Source of the DNA: Nocardiopsis eucommiae
GTDB taxonomy: Bacteria; Actinomycetota; Actinomycetes; Streptosporangiales; Streptosporangiaceae
Assembly: GCA_018388625.1 (NCBI GenBank)
Contig: CP074402.1
Location: forward strand, 5,934,090-5,998,089
Reading direction: 5' to 3'
Length of the DNA stretch: 64,000 bases
Both the position numbers and the translations under genes were made by a program. The notes under the pieces were generated by a model. The model saw nothing but the letters and a program-made list of their open reading frames with translations. It was not told the origin of the DNA and searched no databases. Shown here in pieces: positions 1 through 9,868 of this stretch. The stretch's first letter is position 1. Every line of letters begins with the position of its first letter.

Positions 1-274
1 GGTAGAGCTTCATCGACTCCCGCTGGAGCCGCTCCTTGTCGTGCTTGTAGCGCTCCCGAAGCTTCATGATCTTCGGCTGCACTTCCTGCATCTTGCGCTG
101 CGTGTTCATCTGCTTGACGAACAGCGGCACCATCAGCAGACGCATCAGGCAGGTCAGCAGCACGATGGACAGGCCCCACGCCCACCCGCTGTCGGGGTTC
201 AGGCCAACGATGGTCAGACCCGAGTGGATCCAGACCAACACGTGGCCGATGATGTTGTAAAGCCAGTCCAGCAC
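1..274 (-). CDS. yidC: Membrane protein insertase YidC, N-terminal part (runs off the left edge)
   Basis: The minus strand encodes about 91 residues starting with GTG at 274, preceded by a GAGGAG ribosome site. The product begins with LDWLYNIIGHVLVWIH and continues through a hydrophobic stretch and a basic loop rich in KQMNTQRKMQEVQPKI, the signature of the YidC/Oxa1/Alb3 insertase around its first core transmembrane segment and cytoplasmic hairpin. YidC inserts and folds inner-membrane proteins, alone or with SecYEG. As usual in Gram-positive bacteria the periplasmic domain is absent. It is the last visible gene of the rpmH-rnpA-yidD-yidC run; the remaining two thirds lie outside the window. 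Confidence 0.93.
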   Translation of the reverse strand, partial: MLDWLYNIIGHVLVWIHSGLTIVGLNPDSGWAWGLSIVLLTCLMRLLMVPLFVKQMNTQRKMQEVQPKIMKLRERYKHDKERLQRESMKLY

Positions 275-302
275 CGGCCAACTCCTCGGTGATTCGGTTC
301 AG

Positions 303-615
303 CTACTGGTCCCCGGAAGCGGTGCCGGTGTGCCCGGTTCCGCCCGTAGACTCCTCGGACTCCTCGTTCCGGCGCCCCTTGGGCGGCGGAACCGGATCAA
401 GACCCCCGGGTTGAACGGGTGGCAGCGGGCGATGCGCCTGACCGTCAGCCACAACCCGCGAAGCCCCCGTGGACGCGCAGCGCCTCGACGCCGTACGCGC
501 TGCACGAGGGGTAGAAACGACAGACCGGGGGGAAGAGCGGGCTGATGAAGCGCTGGTACCCCCGGATGGGCAGGATCAGCAGCCGTGCGAACGACGTCGG
601 TCTGTGCTCGGTCAT
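303..615 (-). CDS. yidD: Membrane protein insertion efficiency factor YidD (frame broken twice)
   Basis: A small membrane-associated protein that assists YidC-dependent insertion. ATG at 615 opens MTEHRPTSFARLLILPIRGY, then the family hallmark FYPSCSAYGVEALRVHG. The frame then breaks in a C run (plus strand ~463-467); the next frame gives LRGLWLTVRRIARCHPFNPG, the conserved second half, and a second break at ~403-407 is needed to reach a PPPKGRRNEESEE-type tail and the TAG at 303-305. Both breaks are repaired by one added G/C. The three conserved cysteines of the family are present across the pieces. The ATG overlaps the inferred rnpA stop (ATGA), so the two are probably translationally coupled. 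Confidence 0.85.
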
Positions 616-1102
616 TGCTGCGCCCACCGTTCTGCGCCCTCCTGGGGGCGACGGTCACCGTCTGCTTCACTCTTCGCCGACCCGACCGGTTCGGGGCGTG
701 GGCCCCGCGGCCGCGCCGACGCTTGTCGGCCCCACGGGGACGCTGCGCCGCGGCGATCGCGCTGTCGAGTTGTACCGCCAGGTCCGCCTGCCGCAGGTTC
801 GCGGCCGAGGGCCTGGCCCGCACTACCAGCAGGCTACCGTTTGGCAGAACAGCCAACCGTGAGCGCATCAGGTGCCGGAGGCGTCGCTGCACGCGTTTGC
901 GGACGACGGCTCCCCCGACGGCCTTGCTCACGACGAAACCGACGCGCGGCGGTGCCGGTGCGTCGGTGTGGTCACTGTCGCCGGACGGTTTCCGGGGAGC
1001 GAGGTAGATGACGCCCAAAGCGTCACGCGAGGAGCGCCGACCGGAACGCATGACCGTTCCGAACTCGGCGCTGTGGCGCATCCGGTTCTCCGGCGACAAC
1101 AT
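612..1102 (-). CDS. rnpA: Ribonuclease P protein component RnpA (C-terminal frame shifted)
   Basis: The protein subunit of RNase P, which matures the 5' ends of tRNAs. ATG at 1102 follows a GGAGG site at good spacing. The product starts MLSPENRMRHSAEFGTVMRS and contains the conserved core GFVVSKAVGGAVVRKRVQRR and RHLMRSRLAVLPNGSLLVVRARP. As given, the frame runs on through yidD without a stop. Adding one G at the run near 703-706 yields a tail ending at TGA 612-614, overlapping the yidD ATG, which is the arrangement I favour. That gives about 163 residues, long for RnpA but with a basic disordered tail. Start and core are secure; the C-terminus is inferred. Confidence 0.88.
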
Positions 1103-1165
1103 CGGGGTTCCTCCGGGAGAGGGGTGCGGCACGGCCCCCGGCTACCGGTTCCGTGCCCCACGACA

Positions 1166-1200
1166 AAGGGACCGACCGGCGAGAAGGCCGGACCGGTCCC
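1166..1200 (-). terminator. Imperfect stem-loop between rpmH and rnpA
   Basis: The arms GGGACCGACCGG and CCGGACCGGTCCC can pair with one bulge around a short loop. It sits in the gap between rpmH and rnpA. It may attenuate rnpA transcription or mark an RNA-processing point; there is no T tract. Confidence 0.35.
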
Positions 1201-1226
1201 AGTGAAGACTTGAGGCTTGACGTGGC

Positions 1227-1370
1227 CTAGTGGCTCACGGTCAGCGCGGCGCGTCCCTTACGACGTCGCGAGGCGATGATGGCGCGACCGGCGCGCGTAC
1301 GCATGCGCAGCCGGAAGCCGTGGACCTTCGCGCGACGCCGGTTGTTCGGCTGAAACGTACGCTTGCTCAC
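1227..1370 (-). CDS. rpmH: 50S ribosomal protein L34
   Basis: A 47-residue, highly basic protein of the large ribosomal subunit. GTG at 1370 reads (M)SKRTFQPNNRRRAKVHGFR and ends KGRAALTVSH, TAG at 1227-1229. This is a nearly textbook L34 sequence. It is the first gene of the minus-strand rpmH-rnpA-yidD-yidC group, transcribed away from the origin, and its promoter must lie in or next to the DnaA-box region at 1.4-1.9 kb. Confidence 0.97.
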   Translation of the reverse strand: MSKRTFQPNNRRRAKVHGFRLRMRTRAGRAIIASRRRKGRAALTVSH

Positions 1371-1622
1371 TACTGGCTCCAGGGGCGTGTCAGGAAAGTA
1401 CTACGACAGACCCCCAGGATATGCGGGGCCTTACAGTGCGTGCGACGAGGCCGCGACTTCGTGGCTGGCACGAGCGCAGGCAGAATCGTCGGCATAAGCA
1501 TAAAGAACATACGACCTGGTCGGGTCGTGGTCAAATCGGCCCCGCTGACCGTCCCGCGAGGGGAGGCCGGGGCCCGGCTCGACCGGTGGCGGACGCCACC
1601 GGCCACAGTCTACCCGCCTCCC

Positions 1623-1914
1623 TGTGGACAACCGGTTGTCCACAGCGTGTGAGACTTCCCCAAGGGGTGGGGGCTGTGGATAACCTCAACCTGTGGATAA
1701 CTCGCCCCCGAGACTGCCCACAGCCATCCCAAACCTGTGGACAATCGCTGCACACACCCCCTGAACTGGGGATTGTGGATAACCTCCCGATACACACAGG
1801 GGTCTGCCATCCTGTGGATAAACCTGTGGACAAGGTGTGGACAACCTCCGGAAGCTGTGGATACCCGAAGGTAGTCACACTCCTGGACTCCAGACTTCGC
1901 GTCCGTTGTCCACA
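1623..1914. other. oriC, left DnaA-box cluster (rpmH-dnaA intergenic)
   Basis: Ten perfect nonamers matching TTGTCCACA or TTATCCACA on either strand start at 1623, 1636, 1675, 1692, 1736, 1774, 1813, 1825, 1836 and 1906, with an imperfect one at 1856. Most read TGTGGAYAA on the plus strand. Several are only 2-3 bases apart, as expected for cooperative DnaA loading. The rest of the 1371-2114 gap has no supported gene. It must also hold the divergent rpmH and dnaA promoters, so DnaA binding here probably autoregulates dnaA. Confidence 0.85.
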
Positions 1915-2114
1915 GGCCGCGCACGACCCGAACGACCGCCCGCGAACCGGAACCCCGGCCCGGCACCTCCCTCAGGGGAGGACAATGGGACGTGTGGGTC
2001 CCGTGGGGTCCCCGCCCCCAGAGACACGCCGGACCGAACGCCCCCGTCCCCTCACCGCCTCCCACCGCACCGAACAGATCCGCACCGAAGGGACAGCAAC
2101 CATGGCAGGTCACC

Positions 2115-4225
2115 TTGGCTGAAGCACAGGTCAACCTCGCAATGGTCTGGTCGAGCGTGCTGGACGGGATCGACCACGACTCCCTCCCCGCACACCAGCG
2201 TGCCTGGCTGCCGCAGACCCGTCCGCTGGGTCTGATCGAGGACACGGCGCTGATCGCGGCGCCCAACGAGTTCACCAAGAAGGTCCTGGAGACGCGCCTC
2301 TACCCGGCGATCAGCAAGGCGCTCTCGGCACACCTGGGACGGGAGATCCGGGTCGCGGTCACCGTGGACCCCACCGCCGTGCCCACCCCTCCCCCGACTC
2401 CCTCCCCTACGGAGTGAGCAGGGACACGGGCGCGCACACGTCGCTCTCCGCGCCGCCCGAGCAGCCCCCGGCGCCGGGCCGCGCCGACCAGCCCTCCGTC
2501 CACGAACCCCGTGGCCAGCACGCCCGTCCAGCCGGACCGCACCCCTTCGACGCACCCCAGCGGCCGCAGGCCCCGCACCCGTCCGAGGCGCTCGGCGCCC
2601 ACCCTGGGCACGCGCGTGCCCAGGAGGCGCAGGCCGACCTGCTCGGCCCCGCCTCCTCCGCCCAGGGCCCGCGGCCCGCCGAACGCGGACCGGCGCCCCA
2701 GCAGGGACCGGCGCCCCAGCAGCACGGGCACGTGACCGCTGACGGCCGGGCCCCGCACGTTCCGGAGCGCTCCTCCCAGGGTCCGGCCCCCGCACCGGCA
2801 CGGCCCGCCACGGACCTTCCCGCGCACGGCGCCCAGCAGCCGCTCCCCGATCCCCCCGCGCGCCCCCAGGAGGGGCACCGGACGGCGTTCCCCGCGGCCT
2901 CGGCCACCGGATGGGAACAGCCCGCCCAGGAGCAGCTATGGCAGCAGCAGAGCTGGTCGGACGCGTCGTGGGACGAGCCCAACCGCTGGGAGAGCCCGGC
3001 CCCGAGGCCCGGCCCGGAGCCCGCGCCCGTCGCGGAACCGGCCCCGAGCGCGCACGAGGCCGCCCCCGCGCCCGTCGAGCCCGTGGCTGATCCCCCGGCG
3101 GCGGAGGAGAGCGAACCCGCCGCACCGTCCGCACCGGCACCCGCCCCGACCTCTCCGCCCGGGCGGTCCCAGGAGATCCCGCCCGGTGAGCACGCGCGGC
3201 TGAACCCGAAGTACACCTTCGACACCTTCGTCATCGGCTCCAGCAACCGGTTCGCGCACGCGGCCTCGGTCGCTGCGGCGGAGGCCCCCGCGAAGGCGTA
3301 CAACCCGCTGTTCATCCACGGCGGTTCGGGACTGGGCAAGACCCACCTCCTCCACGCCATCGGCCACTACACGCACCGGCTCTACGAGGGCTCACGGGTG
3401 CGGTACGTGAGCTCGGAGGAGTTCACCAACGAGTTCATCAACTCGATCCGGGACGGCAAGGCGGACGGGTTCCGGCGCCGCTACCGGGACATCGACGTGC
3501 TCCTGGTGGACGACATCCAGTTCCTGGAGAACAAGGAGCAGACGCAGGAGGAGTTCTTCCACACGTTCAACACGCTCCACAACTCCGACAAGCAGATCGT
3601 CATCTCCAGTGACCGGCCGCCCAAGCAGCTGACCACGCTGGAGGACCGGATGCGGAGCCGGTTCGAGTGGGGCCTGCTGACGGACGTCCAGCCGCCGGAG
3701 CTGGAGACCCGCATCGCGATCCTGCGGAAGAAGGCCGCGCAGGAGGGCCTGGCGGCCCCGCCCGAGGTCCTGGAGTTCATCGCCAGCAAGATCTCCACCA
3801 ACATCCGGGAGCTGGAGGGGGCGCTGATCCGGGTGACCGCCTTCGCCAGCCTGAACCGGCAGTCCGTGGACCTGGACCTGACCGGCCAGGTACTGCGCGA
3901 CCTGGTCCCCAACGCCGAGGTCCCGGAGGTCACGGCCAGCGCGATCATGTCCCAGACCGCGGCCTACTTCGGGCTGAGCCTGGAGGACCTGTGCGGGACC
4001 TCCCGGTCCCGGGTCCTGGTCACGGCCCGGCAGATCGCCATGTACCTGTGCCGTGAGCTCACCGACCTCTCCCTGCCGAAGATCGGGCAGCAGTTCGGCC
4101 GGGACCACACCACGGTCATGCACGCCGACCGCAAGGTCCGGGCGCTGATGGCGGAGCGCCGCTCCATCTACAACCAGGTGCACGAGCTGACCAGCCGGAT
4201 CAAGGACCAGCCCTCGCTGACCTGA
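2115..4225 (+). CDS. dnaA: Chromosomal replication initiator DnaA (one frame break in the linker)
   Basis: The AAA+ initiator that binds the flanking DnaA boxes and opens oriC. Domain I begins at a TTG (2115), LAEAQVNLAMVWSSVLDGI, and runs to about residue 95. One base is missing in the C-rich stretch 2385-2408; after it follows an unusually long Pro/Ala/Gln-rich linker of about 255 residues (domain II), then the AAA+ core from LNPKYTFDTFVIGSSNRFAH with Walker A GGSGLGKTH and Walker B LLVDDIQF, and the box-binding domain IV with LPKIGQQFGRDHTTVMHADRKV split over its helix-turn-helix. Corrected length is about 703 residues. The start is uncertain: the TTG has only a weak AGGT upstream, and an ATG at 2102 lies in another frame and stops after six codons. 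Confidence 0.93.
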
Positions 4226-5456
4226 CCGACGTGCCGGGCGTACGACGACCGGAGGGGCGGGCCCGCCAGTGCGGCGGCCCGCCCCTCCGCCGTGTCCGGG
4301 GGTGTCTCCGGGTACCCGCGGGCCCCCGGTCCGTGCGCCTGTCCCCGTGTCTCCGTGTCCGCCTGTCGACGTGTCCCCGAGTCGACGTGTCGACTTCTCT
4401 CCCCGTCCCGCGCCCGTCGGGAGGCCCGTGACCGCGCCGGTGGGCCTCCGTACGCACGCTCGCGCCTGTCCACAGTCTCCGGGGCTCCCCGAAACCACCC
4501 GGGCCGAGTTATCCACAGGCTTGTGTGGGTGTTGGCACCCTGGGGAGAGGTACGTCCGTGTCGTGGCCGAGCAGTACGGTGCGTACCGGACACGCACTGT
4601 TTCCCCTGGTTTCCCGGGTGTGCGGAGCCTGTTGCGCTGGCCACAGCGGGGGTGAAGGGCGCCGGTCAGGGGCCGTGACGAGGAACGGGACCAGCGCTTC
4701 GCGAAGGACCTGTGGAAAACCCTGTGCACAGACTCTTTGTCCAGGTTCGCGCGCTCTGCGCCGGGCTCCGAAAAAGTTTGGGGTTTTCTCGGCGGAGTTA
4801 TCCACAGAGAGGGGTCGAATTCTGTGGACAACCCTGTGGATAACCTGTGGACAACAGCCCCGCGCCTGTGGGTAACCCAGGGTCGCCCTGTGGACACGGC
4901 CACCGATGATCGGACCACGGAACCCCCAGGCGCTGTGGACAACTTGGGGAAAAGCTGTGGACGAACCTGTGGACGCTCTGTGGACAAGCTGAGGGGCCCT
5001 CTGGTTGTCCACAGCGGGCCCGAGTTACGCACAGGGTCATCCACAGGCCCTGTGGACAAAAATTCGCAGTCTGACCTGCGAGAACAAGGGTTATCCACAC
5101 TATCCACAGGCCCTACTACTACGACGCACTTTCATTAACCAAGATGTGGCGTCAAAACAGCTTCGCGGAAAATCTGTGGACAAACGCCTGAGATCGAGGT
5201 GACGGCGGGTCAGTCCCGAGCTGTCAGCGGCAGCGGGTGAATCCGGGTAACGTGTGGTCTCGCCCCTGTCCTCCGCCGCCCGGATCTGAGCGGTGACCCC
5301 TACGGAGTCCGAGACCGCTCCAGCGGCACGGTCCGCCCTCGTCGCGGACGCCGTCCACACCCTGGGGACACGCCCCCGGCGGATCCACGAGACACCCACG
5401 AGCTGCAACGTTGAGGCTGCGACCGGTCCCCGGTCGGGCGGAAAGTGAGTCGGAGA
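4226..5456. other. oriC, main DnaA-box cluster (dnaA-dnaN intergenic)
   Basis: This gene-free 1.2 kb gap carries eleven perfect TTGTCCACA/TTATCCACA boxes starting at 4509, 4798, 4823, 4835, 4846, 4934, 4979, 5005, 5051, 5091 and 5175, plus many one-mismatch boxes (for example 4466, 4867, 5100). It is the usual origin position in actinomycetes. An A/T-richer stretch near 5108-5175, beside the last boxes, is the best candidate for the unwinding element. The segment 4362-4397 carries three GTCGAC cores of the dispersed repeat described elsewhere. Between 5190 and 5456 I see only the presumed dnaN leader. Confidence 0.9.
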
Positions 5457-6595
5457 GTGAAGTTCCGGGTCGAACGCGACGTACTGGCCGACGCTGTCGC
5501 CTGGACAGCGCGCACACTGCCCTCGCGTCCCTCTGTACCGGTCCTCGCCGGGATCCTGCTGGACGCGGGTGAGATCGACGGCCGACAGCGCGTGCGCCTG
5601 TCCGGCTTCGACTACGAGGTCTCCGCGCAGGTCTCCGTCGACATCGAGATCGAGGAGCCCGGGCAGACCCTGGTCTCCGGACGCCTCCTCGCCGAGATCA
5701 CCCGCAACCTTCCTCCACAGACTGTGGAGATCTCCACGGACGGCCCCAAGGTCGTCGTGAGCTGCGGCAGCGCCAAGTTCACCCTGAACACGATGCCGGT
5801 CGAGGACTACCCGTCCCTCCCGGAGATGCCCGGCGTGAGCGGGACCGTCGGCAGCGACGCCTTCGCCGCCGCCGTCAGCCAGGTCGCCGTGGCGGCCGGC
5901 CGTGACGACACGCTCCCGATGCTCACCGGCATCCGGGTCGAGATCGAGGGCGAGACCATCACCCTCGCCTCCACCGACCGCTACCGCCTCGCCGTCCGCG
6001 AGCTGAACTGGAAGCCGGAGAACCCGGACCTGTCCGCGGTCGCGCTGGTTCCGGCCAAGACCCTCCACGACACCGCCAAGTCGCTCACCTCGGGCGCCGA
6101 GGTCTCCATCGCCCTGTCGGGCAGCGAGACCGGCGAGGGCATGATGGGCTTCGAGGGCGGCGGCCGACGCACCACCACGCGTCTGCTCGACGGTGAGTTC
6201 CCTAAGTACCGCGCCCTGCTGCCGGACACCTTCAACACCGTCGCGGAGGTCAGCCGCTCCGAGTTCGTCGAGGCCGTCAAGCGCGTCTCGCTGGTCGCCG
6301 AGCGCAACACCCCGCTGCGGCTCGCCTTCACCCAGGGCGCGCTGGTCCTGGAGGCGGGCACCGGTGAGGACGCGCAGGCCGTGGAGACCCTGGAGGCGGA
6401 CCTCGACGGCGAGGACATCCAGATCGCCTTCAACTCCGGGTTCCTGCTGGACGGGCTGGGCGCCATCGGCACCGACGTGGCCCGCCTGCACTTCACCACC
6501 TCGACCAAGCCCGCGATCCTCACCGGGAAGCCCGCTGAGGAGGGTGCTTCCCCGAGTACCGCTACCTGATCATGCCGGTCCGCCTCTCCGGCTGA
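5457..6595 (+). CDS. dnaN: DNA polymerase III sliding clamp (beta subunit)
   Basis: The ring-shaped processivity clamp of the replicative polymerase. I chose GTG 5457, giving (M)KFRVERDVLADAVAWTART, which matches the usual N-terminus; a GTG at 5445 would add four residues. Three clamp folds follow, with AGRDDTLPMLTGIRVEIEG and STDRYRLAVREL in the middle domain. The given frame ends at 6569, but adding one C at the run 6550-6553 restores the invariant C-terminus PEYRYLIMPVRLSG and TGA 6593-6595. Corrected length is about 379 residues. An essential clamp with a broken C-terminus would not support life, which argues that the break is a sequence error. Confidence 0.95.
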
Positions 6596-6698
6596 CCGGA
6601 ACGCCCGTTCCACCGACGAGCGTCCGCCGCCCGGCCCGTGCACAGCGCCACGGGCCGGTCGGCTTCCACATGTCCACAGGTGCCCCAGGGGAGTACAC

Positions 6699-7598
6699 AT
6701 GCAACTCGGAATGATCGGTCTCGGCAAGATGGGCGGCAACATGGCCGCCCGCCTGCGTGAGAAGGGGCACGACGTCGTCGGCTACGACGTCTCCCCCGGC
6801 GCCCGCGACGTCGAGACCCTGTCGGAACTGGTCGACCGCCTCGACGCCCCCCGCGTGGTGTGGGTGATGGTCCCGTCCGGCGAACCGACGGCCGCGATCG
6901 TCTCCGAGCTCGGTGACCTCCTCTCCGAGGGCGACATCGTCGTCGAGGGCGGCAACACCCACTACGTCGACGACGCGCCGCGCGCCGAGGCGCTCGCCGC
7001 CAAGGGCGTCGGCTACGTCGACGCCGGTGTCAGCGGCGGCGTGTGGGGCCGCCAGAACGGCTACGGGATCATGGTCGGCGGCGGGGTCGAGGACGTGGAG
7101 CGCCTGCGCCCCGTCTTCGACTCCCTGACCCCCGACGACGGCGGCGGCTTCGTGCACGCCGGAGCGGTCGGCGCGGGCCACTTCGTGAAGATGGTCCACA
7201 ACGGCATCGAGTACGGCATGATGCAGTCCTTCGCGGAGGGCTACGAGCTGATGGTGGCCTCGGGGATCGTCAAGGACGTCCCCGGCACCTTCGAGAGCTG
7301 GCGTGAGGGCACCGTCGTGCGCTCCTGGCTGCTGGACCTGCTGGGCCGCGCGCTGGAGGAGGACCCGGACCTCTCCGAGCTGCGCGGATACGTGCAGGAC
7401 TCCGGCGAGGGCCGCTGGACGGTCCAGGCCGCCGTGGACCTCGCGGTCCCCGCCCCGGCGATCACCGCCTCGCTCTTCGCGCGGTTCGCCTCCCGCCAGG
7501 ACGACAGTCAGGCCATGAAGGTCGTGGCCGCCCTGCGCAACCAGTTCGGCGGCCACGCCGTCACGAAGGCCGCGCCCACGGACGCCGAGCAGGGCTGA
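6699..7598 (+). CDS. gnd: 6-phosphogluconate dehydrogenase, decarboxylating, short form
   Basis: Oxidatively decarboxylates 6-phosphogluconate to ribulose 5-phosphate in the pentose phosphate pathway. ATG 6699 follows a GGGGAG site. The 299-residue product opens with the Rossmann motif MQLGMIGLGKMGGNMAARL and has GGNTHYVDDAPR, DAGVSGGVWG and the catalytic-lysine region GHFVKMVHNGIEYGMMQ. It is the short, YqeC-like class, about 300 rather than 470 residues. Location between dnaN and recF is typical of actinomycetes. The frame is intact. Confidence 0.93.
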   Translation: MQLGMIGLGKMGGNMAARLREKGHDVVGYDVSPGARDVETLSELVDRLDAPRVVWVMVPSGEPTAAIVSELGDLLSEGDIVVEGGNTHYVDDAPRAEALAAKGVGYVDAGVSGGVWGRQNGYGIMVGGGVEDVERLRPVFDSLTPDDGGGFVHAGAVGAGHFVKMVHNGIEYGMMQSFAEGYELMVASGIVKDVPGTFESWREGTVVRSWLLDLLGRALEEDPDLSELRGYVQDSGEGRWTVQAAVDLAVPAPAITASLFARFASRQDDSQAMKVVAALRNQFGGHAVTKAAPTDAEQG

Positions 7599-7711
7599 CC
7601 GCGCCCGCTCCTCCCGGGGTCGGTCCGGGGATCCCCGGACCGACCCCGGCACCGTTCTCCCACCGCCCCTCCCCCACCGTTCCCGCTCCCCCGTTCCAGG
7701 AGGAAGGCCGG

Positions 7712-8840
7712 ATGTACGTCTCCCACCTGCAACTGGCCGATTTCCGCTCCTACGAGACGGCCCAGCTGCGACTCGAACCCGGCGTGAGCGTGTTCGTCGG
7801 CTCCAACGGCCAGGGCAAGACCAACCTCGTCGAGGCGATCGGCTACGTCGCCAGCCTCAGCAGCCACCGGGTGTCCTCGGACACCCCTCTGGTGCGCCAG
7901 GGCGCTCCCCGCGCGATCGTCAGCGCCAAGGTCGTCCGTGACGGCCGGGACATGCTGGTGGACCTGGAGATCAACCCGGGCCGGGCCAACCGCGCCAGGG
8001 TGAACCGTGGCGCGGCCGGGCGCCCCCGCGACGTACTGGGCATCCTGCGGACGGTGCTGTTCGCCCCGGAGGATCTGGCCCTGGTCAAGGGGGACCCCGG
8101 GGAACGGCGCCGGTTCCTCGACGACCTCCTGGTGGCGCGCGCCCCCGGATGGCGGGGGTGCGCTCCGACTACGAGCGGGTGCTCAAGCAGCGCAACGCCC
8201 TGCTGAAGTCGGCCTCGGCGCGGATGCGTCAGCGGGCCACCCCGGACCTGAGCACGCTGGAGGTCTGGGACTCCCACCTGGCCGAGACCGGGGCGGAGCT
8301 CCTGGCGGCGCGGCTGGCGCTGGTGGAGGAACTGCGCCCGCTGATCGCGCACTCCTACGCGGGCCTGACCGACTCCGGCGGCCCGGCCGTTCCGAGCTAC
8401 CGGAGCTCCTCGGTCGAGGAGGGGTGGAGCTCCCGCACGACCGTCCCCAGCTCGTGGACGTCCTGCGCGAGGCGATGGCCGGGGCGCGCGACCGGGAGCT
8501 CCAGCGGGGCGTCAGCCTGGTCGGGCCGCACCGCGACGATCTGCACCTCCACCTCGGTGACCTGCCCGCCAAGGGGTACGCCAGCCAGGGCGAGTCGTGG
8601 TCCTACGCCCTCTCGCTCAAGCTGGCCGCGTTCGAGCTCCTGCGGGAGGAGGGCGACGATCCGGTGCTGATCCTGGACGACGTCTTCGCGGAGCTGGACT
8701 CCGAGCGCCGCCGCAGGCTGACCGAGCGGGTGCGCGACACCGAGCAGGTGCTGGTGACGGCGGCGGTCGCGGAGGACATCCCGAAGGAACTGGACGGCGC
8801 GCGGTTCGGGGTCCGGCGGGGAGTGGTCGAGGATGCGTGA
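7712..8840 (+). CDS. recF: DNA replication and repair protein RecF (two frame breaks)
   Basis: An SMC-like ATPase that helps load RecA at single-strand gaps. ATG 7712 lies behind an AGGAGGAAGG site. The N-terminus MYVSHLQLADFRSYETAQL and Walker A VGSNGQGKTNLVEAIGY are clear. Frame breaks at the C run 8142-8146 and the G run 8421-8424 are each repaired by one base, joining RVLKQRNALLKSA and then VSLVGPHRDDLHLHLGD, ASQGESWSYALSLKLA (signature) and the Walker B region PVLILDDVFAELDSERR. Corrected length is about 376 residues. The stop overlaps the start of the DUF721 gene. Confidence 0.92.
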
Positions 8841-9398
8841 GGGTCGTCCACAGCCTGTGGACACCGGCGCCGGTCGCGACGCGCTGGCCGACGCGACCGA
8901 GGCGGTCCGTCCACAGCCTGTGGACGGCGCCGCCCCGCACCTCCCGGCCGCCCCGCACGTCCCGGAGCCTCCTCCGGTCTCGGGGCGGACCTGGCCCGCC
9001 AGGCGCTGGCCCGGGCCCGGGCGGAGGCGCGCGAGCGCGGCGCCGTTCCCCGGGGCATGAACCGGAAGCGCGGGCGTGGCCGGTTGCGGTCACGGAACGA
9101 GCCCCAGCTGTTCGGTGACGCGGTGCGCACCTGGCTGATCGAGCACGGCTGGCAGGAGCAGGTGGCCATCGGCGGCGTGTTCGGCCGATGGGCCGACATC
9201 GTCGGTGATTTCAACGCCGAACACCTTCGCCCGGAGAGTTATTCGGAGGGTGAACTCGTCGTGGTGGCCGATTCGCCGACGATGGCGGCCCACGCGCGAG
9301 CGATGGTTCGGGATCTGATGCGCCGTCTGAACGAGGAGCTCGGTGACGGCACCGTCATCGCGATCAAGGTGAAGGGGCCGGGGTTCCGCCGTCGGTGA
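8833..9398 (+). CDS. DUF721 (DciA-like) protein (one frame break)
   Basis: ATG 8833 overlaps the recF stop, indicating translational coupling. The N-terminal ~60 residues are low-complexity and include two RPQPVD copies. One missing G at 8982-8985 joins them to GADLARQALARARAEARERG and then the DUF721 domain, with FGDAVRTWLIEHGWQEQVAIGGVF and EGELVVVADSPTMAAHARAM. DUF721 proteins between recF and gyrB are universal in actinobacteria. The family is related to DciA, the helicase-operation protein that works with DnaB in bacteria lacking DnaC; a replication role is therefore likely but inferred. Corrected length is about 188 residues. Confidence 0.85.
8846..8925. repeat. Two identical 17-base palindromes resembling paired DnaA half-boxes
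   Basis: GTCCACAGCCTGTGGAC occurs at 8846-8862 and again at 8909-8925. Each is a perfect inverted repeat around one central base and contains the TCCACA core of the DnaA box on both strands. They encode the repeated RPQPVD peptide in the disordered N-terminus of the DUF721 protein. The preserved DNA and dispensable protein context suggest a DNA-level role. Confidence 0.6.
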
Positions 9399-9868
9399 CC
9401 CCGCCCGGTTCGCCCCGTCTCGCCCCGACACGTCTGTGACCTGGGGGTCCCGTGTGGTCCTCGGTGGCCGTTCCGGGCACGTGCCCCGTCACGCGGGACG
9501 CCTCTCCTCCCGCGACACGGCCCAGTGGGGGTGCCGGGGCCCTGCGAAGGCCACTGAACCGCGCCGGGACTTGCGCAAGGGGTCGCCCGCGTGTAGGGAC
9601 TCGGGTCCCGCCCCGAACGTTCGTTCTGGAGCGGCACAGGGCCGCGAATGCCACTTTGTCGCACTGGGCGGGGTATCATGGAGACGGTTCTTCAGACGCC
9701 TGTAGCCGGTATCACGCTCCCATGTAGAGGGTGGGCGGACGGCCCGTGCGGCGAACGGTGATCCCCCAGGTGTCGCGGCAAGTCGGCCCTCCGATCACCC
9801 TGTCGTGGGTTGACCGTCGTCCGCTCGGCCGCTGCCGACAGGCGTCCCCAGCAGGAGGGTGTTCCCAC
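9399..9868. other. Gap upstream of gyrB
   Basis: No gene is supported in these 470 bases. A TATCAT hexamer at about 9675-9680 is a possible -10 element for gyrB. The AGGAGGG at about 9853-9859 is the gyrB ribosome site. Frames that run through the gap lack family resemblance. Confidence 0.4.

Noticed and set aside
2102..2120. ATG at 2102 as the dnaA start
   Set aside because: Its frame stops after six codons and is not that of DnaA domain I; it could be right only if a base is missing between 2102 and 2115.
3964..4167. Programmed frameshifting as explanation for the broken genes
   Set aside because: More than 40 events in unrelated genes, nearly all of the same sign and in G/C runs, without slippery heptamers and pseudoknots, fit sequence errors far better.
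4226..5440. Several open frames in the dnaA-dnaN gap
   Set aside because: They are composition artefacts spanning DnaA boxes; no start context or family likeness.
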